A stretch of DNA of 64,000 nucleotides. Origin: Bog-473 sp035552095 (GTDB lineage: Bacteria > Actinomycetota > Acidimicrobiia > Acidimicrobiales > RAAP-2). This document shows, in pieces, positions 1 through 8,416 of the stretch. The stretch covers positions 1-64,000 of the forward strand of contig DASZMA010000203.1 of the NCBI GenBank assembly GCA_035552095.1, in the 5' to 3' direction. The stretch's first letter is position 1. Each line of letters starts with the position of its first letter. The position numbers and the translations under genes were made by a program. The notes below the pieces were generated by a model. The model had not been told where the DNA came from. It was given only the letters and a program-made list of their open reading frames with translations, and made no database searches.

Positions 1-159
1 GCCCTCTGGGGCGCGCTCGAGCAGGGGCTGACCGATGCCTGCACGTCCGGCGCGGCCGAGCTGGTCTCCATGTGGGGCCACCCCGACCAGGTCGAGGGCC
101 CGCTGGCTTTCGCCGAGAAGCGCGAGGCGGTGTGGGCTCCCCTCGACGTCCAACCGTGA
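1..159 (+). CDS. Enoyl-CoA hydratase/isomerase family, C-terminal end only
   Basis: Only the last 52 codons lie in the window, in frame 1 and ending at TGA 157-159. The residues ...WGHPDQVEGPLAFAEKREAVW... match the usual crotonase C-terminus, in which an EG..AF.EKR.P.W segment closes the fold over the neighbouring subunit. The catalytic half lies upstream of the window, so hydratase cannot be told from isomerase or hydrolase. The next gene starts 34 bases on, on the same strand, so the two may be co-transcribed. Confidence 0.7.
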   Translation, partial: ALWGALEQGLTDACTSGAAELVSMWGHPDQVEGPLAFAEKREAVWAPLDVQP

Positions 160-193
160 GTGCCCCGCGCACCCTCCCGGCCCGGGTGAACTG

Positions 194-1477
194 ATGCCGG
201 TTGACGCGGCAGAACTGCTGCGCCGCATCACCCGGAGTGCCGGCATTGACGCCATCTACGGCAAGCGGTGCGCCCCGTTGTCGGTGACCGCAGTTCCCGA
301 CGCGCTGGCCTCGACGTTCGCCCAGGCCCACGAGCGGGTCCACGGGGCTCGGGCGGCCGTCCACCGCGGCAACGGGATTTTCGAATTCCCCGGTGCAGCC
401 ACGCAGGGACCCCGGGTGATGCAGGTCGGGCGGGCCGACGACCTGATGGGTGTGCTGCCTGATCTGGCCTCGGGTCGTGCCGTCGAATTGCACCTGTTGT
501 TCGACCTGTCCGAACCGGTGGACGACGTGGTGCCCGTCCCGGTCCCCGGCCTTGACCCCTGGGTCGAGCCGGACGACGACGTGGTGCAGGCCCTCCGGGG
601 TGCGGACTCCGTCTCGGTCCTGGTCGGGCCCGACGTCGTGCGCGCCGGCGCCGTGCCCGGTCTGGCGGCCCTGGCGGCCCGGGCCAACCTGGGCGTCCTC
701 AACACCTGGGGGGCCAAAGGCGTGTTCCACTGGCGCAGCCGTCATCATCTCGCCACGGTCGGACTGCAGGAGGAGGACTTCGCGCTCAGCGGCCTCGGGC
801 AGGCCGATCTGATCATCGCCAGCGGGCTCGACCCGCTGGAGTCACCCGAGGTGCGCTGGCGGCTGGCGCCGGCCTTTGTGGTCCCACCGGCCGTGCTGGC
901 CGCGCTGGCCGAGCAGGGCCCGGTGACGGTGGGCGACATTGCCATCCCACCCTTGAGGGTGCGGCTGGCCGCCGTCACCCAGCGGGGCTGGCTGGTCGAG
1001 CAGGCGCCGCTCCCGCCGACCCGGGTCACCATGCACTACGGCGAATGTGTCGCCGCCGGGGCCCTGGTGGCGGCGGACGCCGGTCGGGCCGGATTCTGGG
1101 TGGCACGCACGTTGGGCACGACCAGGTTGGGCGGGGCGATCGTGCCCTCGGCTCCGATACCGGGGTTTGCCGCGGCCTGCGTGGCCGTCTCGCAACTGCG
1201 CCGGCCCGATCGGCCCGCCCTGGCCGTGGTGGACGCGACCGAGACCGAGGCCACGGCGGCGGTGGTCGACGCGGCGCGGTCGCTGGGCCTGCACATCCCG
1301 GTGGAATCCTGGGACCCACTGGGGGAGCGCCTCAATGCCGGGGCCCACCGCACGCGACTGTGGCGGATGCTCGGGGGCCGATCCACCGCGCCGCCCGGCG
1401 TGCAGTCAGTGGCCACCGACGACGGTCAGTGGGCTGAGATGACGGAGGCGGCCGGCCCCATCGTGGCCTGGACCTGA
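194..1477 (+). CDS. TPP-enzyme-fold (acetolactate-synthase-like) protein, cofactor motif not seen
   Basis: 427 aa from ATG 194. A longer reading frame from 35 is open, but its first 53 residues overlap the upstream gene and look non-coding. Residues ~130-230 (QALRGADSVSVLVGPDVVRAG...GVLNTWGAKGVFHW...) resemble the central domain of TPP-dependent enzymes such as acetolactate synthase. The C-terminal third has the alternating strand/helix feel of a PP domain. I do not see the GDG...N metal/TPP motif or the N-terminal glutamate region, and the protein is about 100 aa shorter than typical ALS-type enzymes. It may be a non-catalytic relative or need a partner. Function is not assigned. Confidence 0.5.
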   Translation: MPVDAAELLRRITRSAGIDAIYGKRCAPLSVTAVPDALASTFAQAHERVHGARAAVHRGNGIFEFPGAATQGPRVMQVGRADDLMGVLPDLASGRAVELHLLFDLSEPVDDVVPVPVPGLDPWVEPDDDVVQALRGADSVSVLVGPDVVRAGAVPGLAALAARANLGVLNTWGAKGVFHWRSRHHLATVGLQEEDFALSGLGQADLIIASGLDPLESPEVRWRLAPAFVVPPAVLAALAEQGPVTVGDIAIPPLRVRLAAVTQRGWLVEQAPLPPTRVTMHYGECVAAGALVAADAGRAGFWVARTLGTTRLGGAIVPSAPIPGFAAACVAVSQLRRPDRPALAVVDATETEATAAVVDAARSLGLHIPVESWDPLGERLNAGAHRTRLWRMLGGRSTAPPGVQSVATDDGQWAEMTEAAGPIVAWT

Positions 1478-1491
1478 CCGCCCCGGTGCCC

Positions 1492-3066
1492 TCAGGCGTA
1501 ACGCGCCCGCAGCTCGAATTTCAACACCTTGCCGGTCGGGTTCAGCGGTAAGGACTCCACCAGCTCGATCTTCCGGGGCACTTTGAAGTTGGCCATGTGG
1601 TCGCGGCACCAGGCGATCAACTCCACCGGGTCGATGGTGGCACCGGGTCGCGGCACCACGAAGGCCACCCCCACCTCACCCAGGCGCTCATCGGGTATCC
1701 CGACCACCGCCACCTGGCCCACCTGGGGGTGGGCCACCATGATCCCCTCGATCTCGGCCGGGAAGGCATTGAAGCCGCCGACGATGTACATGTCCTTCAG
1801 GCGGTCGGTGATCCGCAAGTTGCCGTCGGTTCCCAGCACCCCGATGTCGCCCGTGCGCAACCAGCCGTCCACCATGGCCTCCGCCGTGGCCGCCGGGTCC
1901 TCGTAGTACTCCTGCATCACGTTGTAGCCGCGCACGAGGATCTCGCCCGGCTCGCCATCGGCCACCGCGTCGCCCAGCTCGTCCACCAGGCGGACCTCCA
2001 CGCCCGGGAGCGGACGGCCGACGGTCGTGGCGATCACCTCGGGGGAGTCGTCATGGCGGCACATACTCACCGTGCCCGTCGTCTCGGTCAACCCGTAGCC
2101 GGTGACGACCGTCTCGAAACGCAATTCCTCGCGCATCCGTCGGATGATCTCCACCGGCACGGTGGCGGCTCCGGTCACCGACAGGCGCAGCGACGTCAGG
2201 TCGAACGAAGCGAAGTCGGGGTGGTTGAGGATCGACTGGAAGACGGTCGGCGTCCCGGGCAGCATGGTGATCCGCTCCTCCACCACCCGGCGCATCACCG
2301 GCAGGACATCGAAGACGGCGTGGGGGACGATGGTCGCTCCTCGCAACACGCAGGCCAGCACGCCCGATTTGAGCCCGGCCGTGTGGAAGAAGGGATAGAC
2401 GACGAGGTAGCGGTCCCCGCGGCGCAGGCCCACCAATTCGGACCAGGCCAGGTAGGTCTGGACGCTGGCTCCGTGACCCAGCACCGCGCCCTTGGGCCGG
2501 CCCGTGGTGCCCGACGTGAAGATGATGTCGGCGGGGTCGTCGCTCACGACGGCCGCGGCGCGGTCGTCCACGTCGCTCGAGGGAACCGAAGCGGCCCGTG
2601 CCGCGAAGTCGGCGAAGGAGAGCGACCCGACCGGCACCGGGCCGCTCAGCACCACGGTCTCGCCCAGGCCCTCCAGGCCGGGGACGCCGCTCAGGAGAGC
2701 CAGCAGGTCGCTGCCGAGGAAATCGGTGACGGTAAAGAGCAGGCGCGCCCCCGAGGTGCGCAGCACGTGGCCCGCCTCCTCTCCCTTGTAGCGGGTGTTG
2801 AGCGGCACCAGGACGGCGCCGGCGACGTACACGGCGAAGCTGGTCACGACCCAATCCGCGCTGTTGGGGGCCCAGATGGCGACGCGGTCGCCGGCCACGA
2901 TGCCCGAGGCCAGCAGGGCGCCGGCGATGGTGTGCACCCGTTCGGCCAGGGACGAGAAGGACAGCCGCTGGACGCCGTCGACCACCGCCTCGTCGTCGCC
3001 GAAACGATGGACGGCCAGCGCCAGTGCTTCGGGAATGGTCGTTGGCTCACCGCGGCCGGCCGGCAC
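1492..3066 (-). CDS. AMP-dependent acyl-CoA synthetase (FadD-like ligase)
   Basis: 524 aa. Activates a carboxylic acid through an acyl-adenylate to its CoA thioester. Motifs present are the P-loop TSGTTGRPKGAV, YGLTETTG, GWLRTGDIG and the C-terminal PTGKVLKF with the catalytic lysine. I chose GTG 3066 because GGAGG sits 9 bases upstream; GTG 3090 is an alternative. It diverges from a crotonase gene at 3110 across a short AT-rich promoter, so the two are probably co-regulated and may act in the same beta-oxidation-like route. The substrate cannot be read from sequence. Confidence 0.9.
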   Translation of the reverse strand: MPAGRGEPTTIPEALALAVHRFGDDEAVVDGVQRLSFSSLAERVHTIAGALLASGIVAGDRVAIWAPNSADWVVTSFAVYVAGAVLVPLNTRYKGEEAGHVLRTSGARLLFTVTDFLGSDLLALLSGVPGLEGLGETVVLSGPVPVGSLSFADFAARAASVPSSDVDDRAAAVVSDDPADIIFTSGTTGRPKGAVLGHGASVQTYLAWSELVGLRRGDRYLVVYPFFHTAGLKSGVLACVLRGATIVPHAVFDVLPVMRRVVEERITMLPGTPTVFQSILNHPDFASFDLTSLRLSVTGAATVPVEIIRRMREELRFETVVTGYGLTETTGTVSMCRHDDSPEVIATTVGRPLPGVEVRLVDELGDAVADGEPGEILVRGYNVMQEYYEDPAATAEAMVDGWLRTGDIGVLGTDGNLRITDRLKDMYIVGGFNAFPAEIEGIMVAHPQVGQVAVVGIPDERLGEVGVAFVVPRPGATIDPVELIAWCRDHMANFKVPRKIELVESLPLNPTGKVLKFELRARYA

Positions 3067-3109
3067 GGCGTTCTCCCTCCGATCGGACACGAATGTATAT
3101 ATTATAAGA
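3067..3109. promoter_or_regulatory. Divergent promoter between acyl-CoA synthetase and crotonase genes
   Basis: The 43-bp spacer contains an AT-rich core, TGTATATATTATAAG (3094-3108), in otherwise GC-rich DNA. TATATT at 3098-3103 lies exactly at -12 to -7 from ATG 3110, so the crotonase mRNA may start at or near its own start codon. The palindrome used in front of the P450, amidohydrolase and CaiB fusion genes is not present here. Confidence 0.45.
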
Positions 3110-3901
3110 ATGGCCGGAGGGGAGTCGACCGGTGGCGACGCCGACCGGGACCGTGTCCGGCTGGAGTACCGCGGTGACGTCGCCCTGTTGACCCTCGACC
3201 ACCCGGAGGATCGCAACGCGCTCTCGCTGGCCATGACCAGCGCCCTGGTTGACGCGGTCACTCAGGTGCAGGCCGATGGCGTGGCGGCGGCGCTCGTGGT
3301 CACCGCCAACGGGCCGGTGTTCTCCTCCGGCGGCTCGGTGGACGACCTGCTCGAGCCGAAGGCGCCCTTGGAGGAGATGTACGCCGGCTTCGTGGCCATC
3401 GCCCATAGCGGGTTGCCGACGGTGGCGGCGGTCAACGGTCCGGCGCTCGGGGCCGGGATGAACCTGGCGCTGGCCTGCGATCTGATCATCTGCTCTCCGG
3501 CGGCGCGCTTCGAGACCCGATTTCTGGGCGTGGGACTCCATCCGGGAGGCGGCCATCTCTGGTTGCTCCGGGAGCGGATCGGCCGGCAAGGGGCCGTGGC
3601 GATGGCGGTGTTCGGCGCCGCCCTCGACGGCGAGGAGGCCGCGGCGCGGGGTCTGGCCTGGCGATGCGTCGACGAAGACCAACTGCTGGGGGTGGCTCTG
3701 GAGCTGGCGGCCGGCGCCGCCAGCCTGGATCGGGCGCTGGTGGCCCGCACCCTGGCCACGTTGGACGACCAGGCCGCGGTGCATCGAATGTCCGACGCCC
3801 TGGCCTTGGAACTCCCGCCCCAGCAGTGGTCGATGGGCCGCCCCGAGTTCGCCTCCAGGCTCGAGCTCCTCCGGGTGCGGCTGGGACGCCACCCGGGCTG
3901 A
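3110..3901 (+). CDS. Enoyl-CoA hydratase/isomerase family protein, atypical active site
   Basis: 263 aa crotonase-fold protein. The start is ATG 3110, placed by the -10-like TATATT seven bases upstream. The oxyanion-hole segments are visible: NGPVFSSGGSVDD (~65) and GPALGAGMNLALACD (~112). The two acidic residues of classical enoyl-CoA hydratase seem absent. The usual Glu of GGG.E is Asn in GAGMNLA, as in PaaG-type isomerases, and the second region reads GVGLHPGGGH without Glu or Asp. It is therefore likely an isomerase, a hydrolase or another crotonase chemistry rather than a simple hydratase. It diverges from the acyl-CoA ligase. Confidence 0.8.
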   Translation: MAGGESTGGDADRDRVRLEYRGDVALLTLDHPEDRNALSLAMTSALVDAVTQVQADGVAAALVVTANGPVFSSGGSVDDLLEPKAPLEEMYAGFVAIAHSGLPTVAAVNGPALGAGMNLALACDLIICSPAARFETRFLGVGLHPGGGHLWLLRERIGRQGAVAMAVFGAALDGEEAAARGLAWRCVDEDQLLGVALELAAGAASLDRALVARTLATLDDQAAVHRMSDALALELPPQQWSMGRPEFASRLELLRVRLGRHPG

Positions 3902-3964
3902 CCGGGAGGGGCCGACCGGAGGGGCCGCCCGGACCGTCTGCTCAGTTCGGATATCATATGCAAA

Positions 3965-5206
3965 ATGGAGCTGGTAACGGGCACGTCAGGCCGGGCCCTC
4001 AGTGCGGGCCGGCCCTTGGAGGGAATCCGGGTCCTGGCCATTGAGCAGATGCAGGCCCTGCCGTACGCCACCCAACTGCTGGCCCGGTTCGGCGCTGACG
4101 TGGTCAAGATTGAGCCACTGGCCGGGGATCTGGGTCGAGCGTCCCTCCCCGCCATGGAGGATCCCGAGGGGCGGCGGGTCGGCGCCACTTTCCTGCGGAA
4201 CAACTTGAGCAAGCGCAGCATGTGCGTGGACCTCAAGCAGCCCGAAGGTCGAGAGCTCGTGCTGAGCATGGCTCCCAAATTCGATGTGTTCGCCGAGAAC
4301 TTCAAGTCCGGCGCCATGGACAACCTGGGTCTCGGCTTCGACGCCGTCAGTGCGGTCCACCCCACCTGCGTCTATGCCTCGGTATCGGGATTCGGCAATT
4401 CCACCGAGACGCCGTACCGGGATTGGCCCGCCTTCGCCCCCATCGTCGAGGCGATGTCCGGTATTTATGAGATGAAGCGCGAGGCCGACCTTCCTCCTAC
4501 CGTCTCTCCGGTGGGTGCGCTCGGTGATATCGGCGCCGCCCTCTTCGTGACGATCGGCATACTGACCGCGCTCCGCAATCGCGATCGACACGGTGGGGCG
4601 CAGTACGTGGACGTCGCCATGTTCGACTCGGTGATCGCCATGACCGACATCGTCACCAACTTCTGGTCCATGGGGCTCAAGACGGGGCAACTGGGTGCCG
4701 TCATCAACCACGGGTTCCGGGCCGCCGATGGCTGGTTCGTCATGCAGATCTCTCGCGAGCACCACTTCGAACGACTGGCCGAGATCGTCGGCCACCCCGA
4801 ATGGGTGACTGATCCTCTCTTCGCCACCAGGAAAGGGTGGGTCGACCACCTGGATTCGGTGATCCGGCCGGCCGTCGAGGGCTGGGCGGGCGGGCAGTCG
4901 CGTCTGGAAGTCTGCCAAGCGCTGAGCGGGGCCGGTATCGCCGCCGGGCCGTGTGCGCTGGCCGAGGAGCTGGTCTCGGATCCTCACGTGGCGGCCCGCC
5001 GCATGCTGGTCGGGATCGAGAGAAACGACGGCGCGCCTGAGCCCGTGCTGGTCCCGGGCAATCCGGTGAAGCTGGTGGGGTCCCCCGCCGGCGGCGATCG
5101 CCGCATCCCGTGGCTGGGCGAGCACACGAGCGAGATCCTCCAGGAGGAACTGGGCCTCAGCGAGCACGAGATAGAGAAGCTCCGGTCCTCTGCCGTCGTG
5201 GGCTGA
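3965..5206 (+). CDS. CaiB/BaiF (class III) CoA transferase
   Basis: 413 aa, the normal length for a single-domain family III CoA transferase, which moves CoA between carboxylic acids through aspartyl anhydride/thioester intermediates. Typical landmarks are LEGIRVLAIEQ, FGADVVKIEP, NLSKRSMCVDLKQPEGR and GALGDIGAALFVTIGILTAL, with Asp188 in the position of the catalytic aspartate. TATCAT at 3952-3957 is just upstream of ATG 3965 and suggests a nearly leaderless message. The acyl-group donor and acceptor are unknown; a racemase-like activity, as in other CaiB relatives, is also possible. Confidence 0.9.
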   Translation: MELVTGTSGRALSAGRPLEGIRVLAIEQMQALPYATQLLARFGADVVKIEPLAGDLGRASLPAMEDPEGRRVGATFLRNNLSKRSMCVDLKQPEGRELVLSMAPKFDVFAENFKSGAMDNLGLGFDAVSAVHPTCVYASVSGFGNSTETPYRDWPAFAPIVEAMSGIYEMKREADLPPTVSPVGALGDIGAALFVTIGILTALRNRDRHGGAQYVDVAMFDSVIAMTDIVTNFWSMGLKTGQLGAVINHGFRAADGWFVMQISREHHFERLAEIVGHPEWVTDPLFATRKGWVDHLDSVIRPAVEGWAGGQSRLEVCQALSGAGIAAGPCALAEELVSDPHVAARRMLVGIERNDGAPEPVLVPGNPVKLVGSPAGGDRRIPWLGEHTSEILQEELGLSEHEIEKLRSSAVVG

Positions 5207-5231
5207 CCAGGCCTGGGCCCGGTGTCGGTGA

Positions 5232-5247
5232 CATAGTATTAACTATG
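5232..5247. promoter_or_regulatory. 16-bp palindrome CATAGT-ATTA-ACTATG at the P450 start
   Basis: Perfect 6-bp inverted arms with a 4-bp spacer. The last three bases are the likely start codon of the P450 gene, and TAGTAT (5234-5239) could be its -10 hexamer. Near-identical 16-bp elements occur at 7592 and 8361 on the flanks of the local TetR gene. Bound repressor would cover the -10 element and the start codon. Confidence 0.65.
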
Positions 5248-6441
5248 GTTGATATGAGTGCGGTGACGTACGACCCGTCCTCCTACGAGGTCCAGGCTGA
5301 TCCCTTCCCCTTCTACCGGCGCATGCAGGACGAGGCGCCGCTGTACCACCACCCCGAAATGGGGTTCTGGGCGCTGACCCGTTTTGACGACGTGCTGGGC
5401 GGGCTGGGTGACTGGGCCTCCTTCAGCTCGGCGCAGGGAACCCTCATTGAGCAGATCCAGAGTGATGGGTCTCCGCCCGACATGATGATCTTCCACGACC
5501 CGCCCCGGCATGAGCAGCTGCGCCGACTGGTTGGCCGGGCCTTCACGCCCCGGCGGGTGGTCGAACTCGACGGGAAAATCCGGTCGATGTGCTCGGCCTG
5601 GCTGGATCCGCTGGTGGATTCCGGTGGGGGCGACATCGTGGCCGACCTGGCCGGTCTCCTCCCGATGGCGGTGATCGGCGCCCTGCTCGGTGCGCCGTCA
5701 GAGGACAATCACCGGCTCAAGCTGCTGTCCGACCGTCTCCTGCACCGTGAGGATGGGTCGATGGAGATGCCCGAGGATGGCATCGCCGCCGGCGCCGAGC
5801 TCTATGTCTATTTCAGTGAGCTCATCGCCTCGCGCCGCGCCACGCCGGCCGATGACCTGATGACGGACCTCATCGGGGCCGAAATCGTAGGGAGCGACGG
5901 CGAGAGCCAGCAGCTCACCGAGAATGAGATCGTCGCCTTTTGCCTGCTGCTCGGCGTGGCCGGTAACGAGACCACGGCCAAGATGATCGCCACCGGGATG
6001 GTGGTCCTGGACCAGTTTCCCGACGAGCGGTCCCGCCTGGTGGGCCAGCCGGATCTGTGGGCCGGTGCGGTCGAGGAGTTCCTGCGTTTCGACCCGCCTT
6101 CGCACTACCAGGGACGGGTGTCGATGGTTCCCCTGGTTCGCCACGGAGAGGAGATCCCAGAAGGGAGCATTGTGCTCCTGGTTAACGGGGCGGCCAACCG
6201 CGACCCCCGCGCCTTTGACCAGCCCGATCGGTTCATCGCCGATCGCCCGATTGAGCGGCACCTGGCCTTCGGCCACGGGATCCACTTCTGCCTCGGCGCT
6301 CCGCTGGCTCGAATGGAGACTCGCATCGCGCTGGAGGAAATCGTGCGCCGCTTCCCCCGCTATGAAGTCGATCGGGCGGGGATAGAGCGGTACCACTCGA
6401 CGAACATCCGCGGCCTGTCGAAGGTGCCGTTCCGCGCCTGA
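5245..6441 (+). CDS. Cytochrome P450
   Basis: 398 aa soluble bacterial P450 (monooxygenase needing ferredoxin and reductase partners, none of which are in the window). Motifs are the I-helix AGNETT (~237), EEFLRFDPPSHYQGR after the K-helix region, and the heme loop FGHGIHFCLGAPLAR with Cys349 as thiolate ligand. The start ATG 5245 lies inside the palindrome; an alternative ATG at 5254 gives a protein three residues shorter. Its position between a CaiB transferase and an amidohydrolase suggests hydroxylation of the same substrate class. Subfamily and substrate are not assigned. Confidence 0.93.
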   Translation: MVDMSAVTYDPSSYEVQADPFPFYRRMQDEAPLYHHPEMGFWALTRFDDVLGGLGDWASFSSAQGTLIEQIQSDGSPPDMMIFHDPPRHEQLRRLVGRAFTPRRVVELDGKIRSMCSAWLDPLVDSGGGDIVADLAGLLPMAVIGALLGAPSEDNHRLKLLSDRLLHREDGSMEMPEDGIAAGAELYVYFSELIASRRATPADDLMTDLIGAEIVGSDGESQQLTENEIVAFCLLLGVAGNETTAKMIATGMVVLDQFPDERSRLVGQPDLWAGAVEEFLRFDPPSHYQGRVSMVPLVRHGEEIPEGSIVLLVNGAANRDPRAFDQPDRFIADRPIERHLAFGHGIHFCLGAPLARMETRIALEEIVRRFPRYEVDRAGIERYHSTNIRGLSKVPFRA

Positions 6442-6460
6442 GCCGCGGCAGAGGCCGTAG

Positions 6461-7522
6461 CTACAGGCCGTAGAGCCGAGCGGCGTTGCCGGCCACGATC
6501 AGGTCCCGCTCCGAATCGGGGATGCCGGCGAAGTTCTTCTCGACCACGCTCTGCGAGTTCGGCCACGAGGTGGCCGGATGCGGGAAGTCGGTCGACCACA
6601 TGATGCGGTCGACCCCCAGATCGTGGCGATGGACCAGGCCCCGCGGATCGTCCACGAAGGTCAGGTACATCTGGCGGTGGAAGTAGCTGCTCGGCTTGTC
6701 GTCGAGCAGCGGGAAGTCGTAAGGGCCCTCGTACATGGAGTCGATCATGTCCAGGTAGGAAGGCACCCAGCCGAGGCTGGGCTCGACCAGGACGATCTTG
6801 AGCTCGGGGAACCGGGCCAGGACGCCGGGCAGGATCCAGAACCCGATCGTCTCGGCTAGGCGCAGGGCCGGCTGAGAGGTGAAGATGCCCTTGTTGGGTG
6901 TCGGGTCGCGTCGGAACAGGTCCCATAGGGACTTGACCAGGCCGAGGTGCTGGCTGATGGACATCCCCGACTCCGAGATGGTGGCCCACACCGGGTCATA
7001 ACGGGAGTCGTGGTACTCGGGGAGACCAACCTCGGACGGGAAGGTGGGAATGTGGACGGCCCGGGCGCCCTGGGCCGCCAGCGCCTCTACCTGCGTGACG
7101 GCAAAGTCGATATCGATGAGGGGAACCTGGTACGCCGGCAGGAAGCGGCTGGGGTCGACCGAGGCGAAGTCCAGCATGACCCGGTTGAAGGCCTCGGAGG
7201 CCTCCCTCCACCCCTCGCGCATGAGCGGGTAGTGGCGGAAGGCGCTGACTTCGCTGTAGAGGATCTCGGCGTCCACGCCGTCACGGTCCATGGCTTTGAG
7301 ACGCGCCGCCGGGTCGTGGTAGCCGGGGTCACTGAACGCCTCGTGGCTGAATCCCATGGCCAGGACCGAGGGGTCGACGCCCCCCATCTCTTCCAGGTGC
7401 ATAACCCGTTCGGCCTCCACCGCGTCATCCCAAGCCGAGTGGTATTTCGAGGGCATGTTGGCTTTTATCTGGTCCGGAACGATCTTGACATGCGAGTCCA
7501 CGGAGATAAGTCGGGTCGTCAT
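6461..7522 (-). CDS. Amidohydrolase-family metal-dependent hydrolase (COG2159 type)
   Basis: 353 aa, starting at ATG 7522 behind a GAGGGAGGG ribosome-binding site. The N-terminal ISVDSHVKI carries the short D.H metal motif usual for the amidohydrolase-2 group, which includes decarboxylases and hydrolases acting on cyclic acids and beta-ketoacids. Later features are WGTFRR-type and HP segments typical of this TIM barrel, such as ...MWSTDFPHPATSWP near residue 310, which carries the C-terminal Asp. It is transcribed away from the TetR gene, with an operator-like palindrome between them. The reaction could be hydrolytic ring opening or decarboxylation; the sequence does not decide. Confidence 0.85.
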   Translation of the reverse strand: MTTRLISVDSHVKIVPDQIKANMPSKYHSAWDDAVEAERVMHLEEMGGVDPSVLAMGFSHEAFSDPGYHDPAARLKAMDRDGVDAEILYSEVSAFRHYPLMREGWREASEAFNRVMLDFASVDPSRFLPAYQVPLIDIDFAVTQVEALAAQGARAVHIPTFPSEVGLPEYHDSRYDPVWATISESGMSISQHLGLVKSLWDLFRRDPTPNKGIFTSQPALRLAETIGFWILPGVLARFPELKIVLVEPSLGWVPSYLDMIDSMYEGPYDFPLLDDKPSSYFHRQMYLTFVDDPRGLVHRHDLGVDRIMWSTDFPHPATSWPNSQSVVEKNFAGIPDSERDLIVAGNAARLYGL

Positions 7523-7591
7523 CGGGTCCCTCCCTCGGGCGGCGAACGGGCCACCGCCTGCGTCGAGCGGGCGGTCGTGCCGATCTCCAGC

Positions 7592-7607
7592 CATAGTAAC
7601 TACAATG
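7592..7607. promoter_or_regulatory. Operator-like palindrome CATAGT-AACT-ACAATG between amidohydrolase and TetR genes
   Basis: Same 16-bp layout as the sites at 5232 and 8361, with one changed base in the right arm (ACAATG for ACTATG). On the minus strand it contains TACTAT, a possible -10 for the amidohydrolase. On the plus strand it lies about where a -35 would sit for the TetR gene's TACCAT (7615-7620). This fits joint control of both divergent genes by the TetR protein. Confidence 0.55.
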
Positions 7608-7661
7608 TCGACGGTACCATAGCGACCGAGGACCGACAAGAGTGGCCGTAGAGTTGCCGCC

Positions 7662-8330
7662 GTGAAGAGCACCGACACCGCTACGGCCAAAGGTCGACCG
7701 CCGGTGGGCAGTGGCGACGGGGCCACCCGGCAGCGCGTCATTGAAGCGACCGTCGCCTGCATTGAGGAGCTGGGCTTCTACCGCTCGAGCACGAACGAGA
7801 TCGCGCGCCGGGCCGGCGTCACGTGGGGGGTCATCCAGCACTACTTCGGTACCCGGGAGAAGTTGATGTTGGCGGTACTGCACGAAGGCTCTCGGTACTT
7901 CGCCGAAGCCGCCGAGTTCAGGCACATTGAAGGCGACACCGTGCGCGAGCGGATGGGCCAGCTTGTCGAGATCTTCGCGACCTATTACGCCCGCCCCGAA
8001 TACCTGGCCGACCTGCAGATCCTCTTGAGCATGGACCGGGACCCCCGCACCAGCGCCGAAGTTCGCCACACCATGGGCGAGGTGGCGGAGCGATCCAATG
8101 TGCACGTGCGCCGGCTGTTACGCGAGGCCCTCGGGCCGGCGGCGGCCACACCGGACCTCGTGACCACGGTCTTTCTCATTCTGCGTGGCTTCGGGATCAG
8201 CCAGCAGCTGCTCGACACCATGTCCTACGACGCTCCCGCCCCGAAACAGGATCGGGTGGCCCGTCAGCGCCGGCTGCTGGCTGACCTGCTGGCGCCCTAC
8301 ATCGATCAGGTGGCGGCCGACCAGGGTTGA
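7662..8330 (+). CDS. TetR-family transcriptional regulator
   Basis: 222 aa from GTG 7662, with TAGAGT at 7649-7654 just upstream. An N-terminal helix-turn-helix spans ~28-75 (RQRVIEATVACIEELGF...TNEIARRAGVTWGVIQHYFGTREKLMLAV), followed by an all-helical ligand-binding domain of normal length. It lies in the middle of the catabolic island between two copies of the CATAGT palindrome, so it is the likely repressor of the P450, amidohydrolase and CaiB-fusion operon. An acyl-CoA or pathway intermediate would be a reasonable inducer, but this is inference. Confidence 0.92.
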   Translation: MKSTDTATAKGRPPVGSGDGATRQRVIEATVACIEELGFYRSSTNEIARRAGVTWGVIQHYFGTREKLMLAVLHEGSRYFAEAAEFRHIEGDTVRERMGQLVEIFATYYARPEYLADLQILLSMDRDPRTSAEVRHTMGEVAERSNVHVRRLLREALGPAAATPDLVTTVFLILRGFGISQQLLDTMSYDAPAPKQDRVARQRRLLADLLAPYIDQVAADQG

Positions 8331-8358
8331 CGGCGGCAGGGTGACGCTCGGGGGTCAG

Positions 8359-8378
8359 ACCATAGTGAATGCTATGGT
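8359..8378. promoter_or_regulatory. Palindrome ACCATAG-TGAATG-CTATGGT before the CaiB fusion operon
   Basis: Perfect 7-bp arms around a 6-bp centre; the core 16 bases CATAGT-GAAT-GCTATG (8361-8376) match the site at 5232. It lies 38 bases before the chosen start of the fused CaiB gene and 29 bases after the TetR stop. Confidence 0.65.
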
Positions 8379-8416
8379 GGGTGGAATCGACACGGCTTGA
8401 ATCGGGGAGGCGTCGC

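Noticed and set aside
1597..3177. Long plus-strand frame opposite the acyl-CoA synthetase gene
   Set aside because: Histidine- and arginine-rich with no domain; it is the mirror of a real minus-strand gene in GC-rich DNA.
3940..3965. GATATC/CATATG overlap as another copy of the CATAGT operator before the CaiB gene
   Set aside because: Arms and spacing do not match CATAGT-N4-RCTATG; only short self-complementary hexamers are present.
6436..6475. Repeat AGGCCGTAG twice between convergent P450 and amidohydrolase genes as a terminator
   Set aside because: The copies are direct, not inverted, and give no stable stem with a U-tract.
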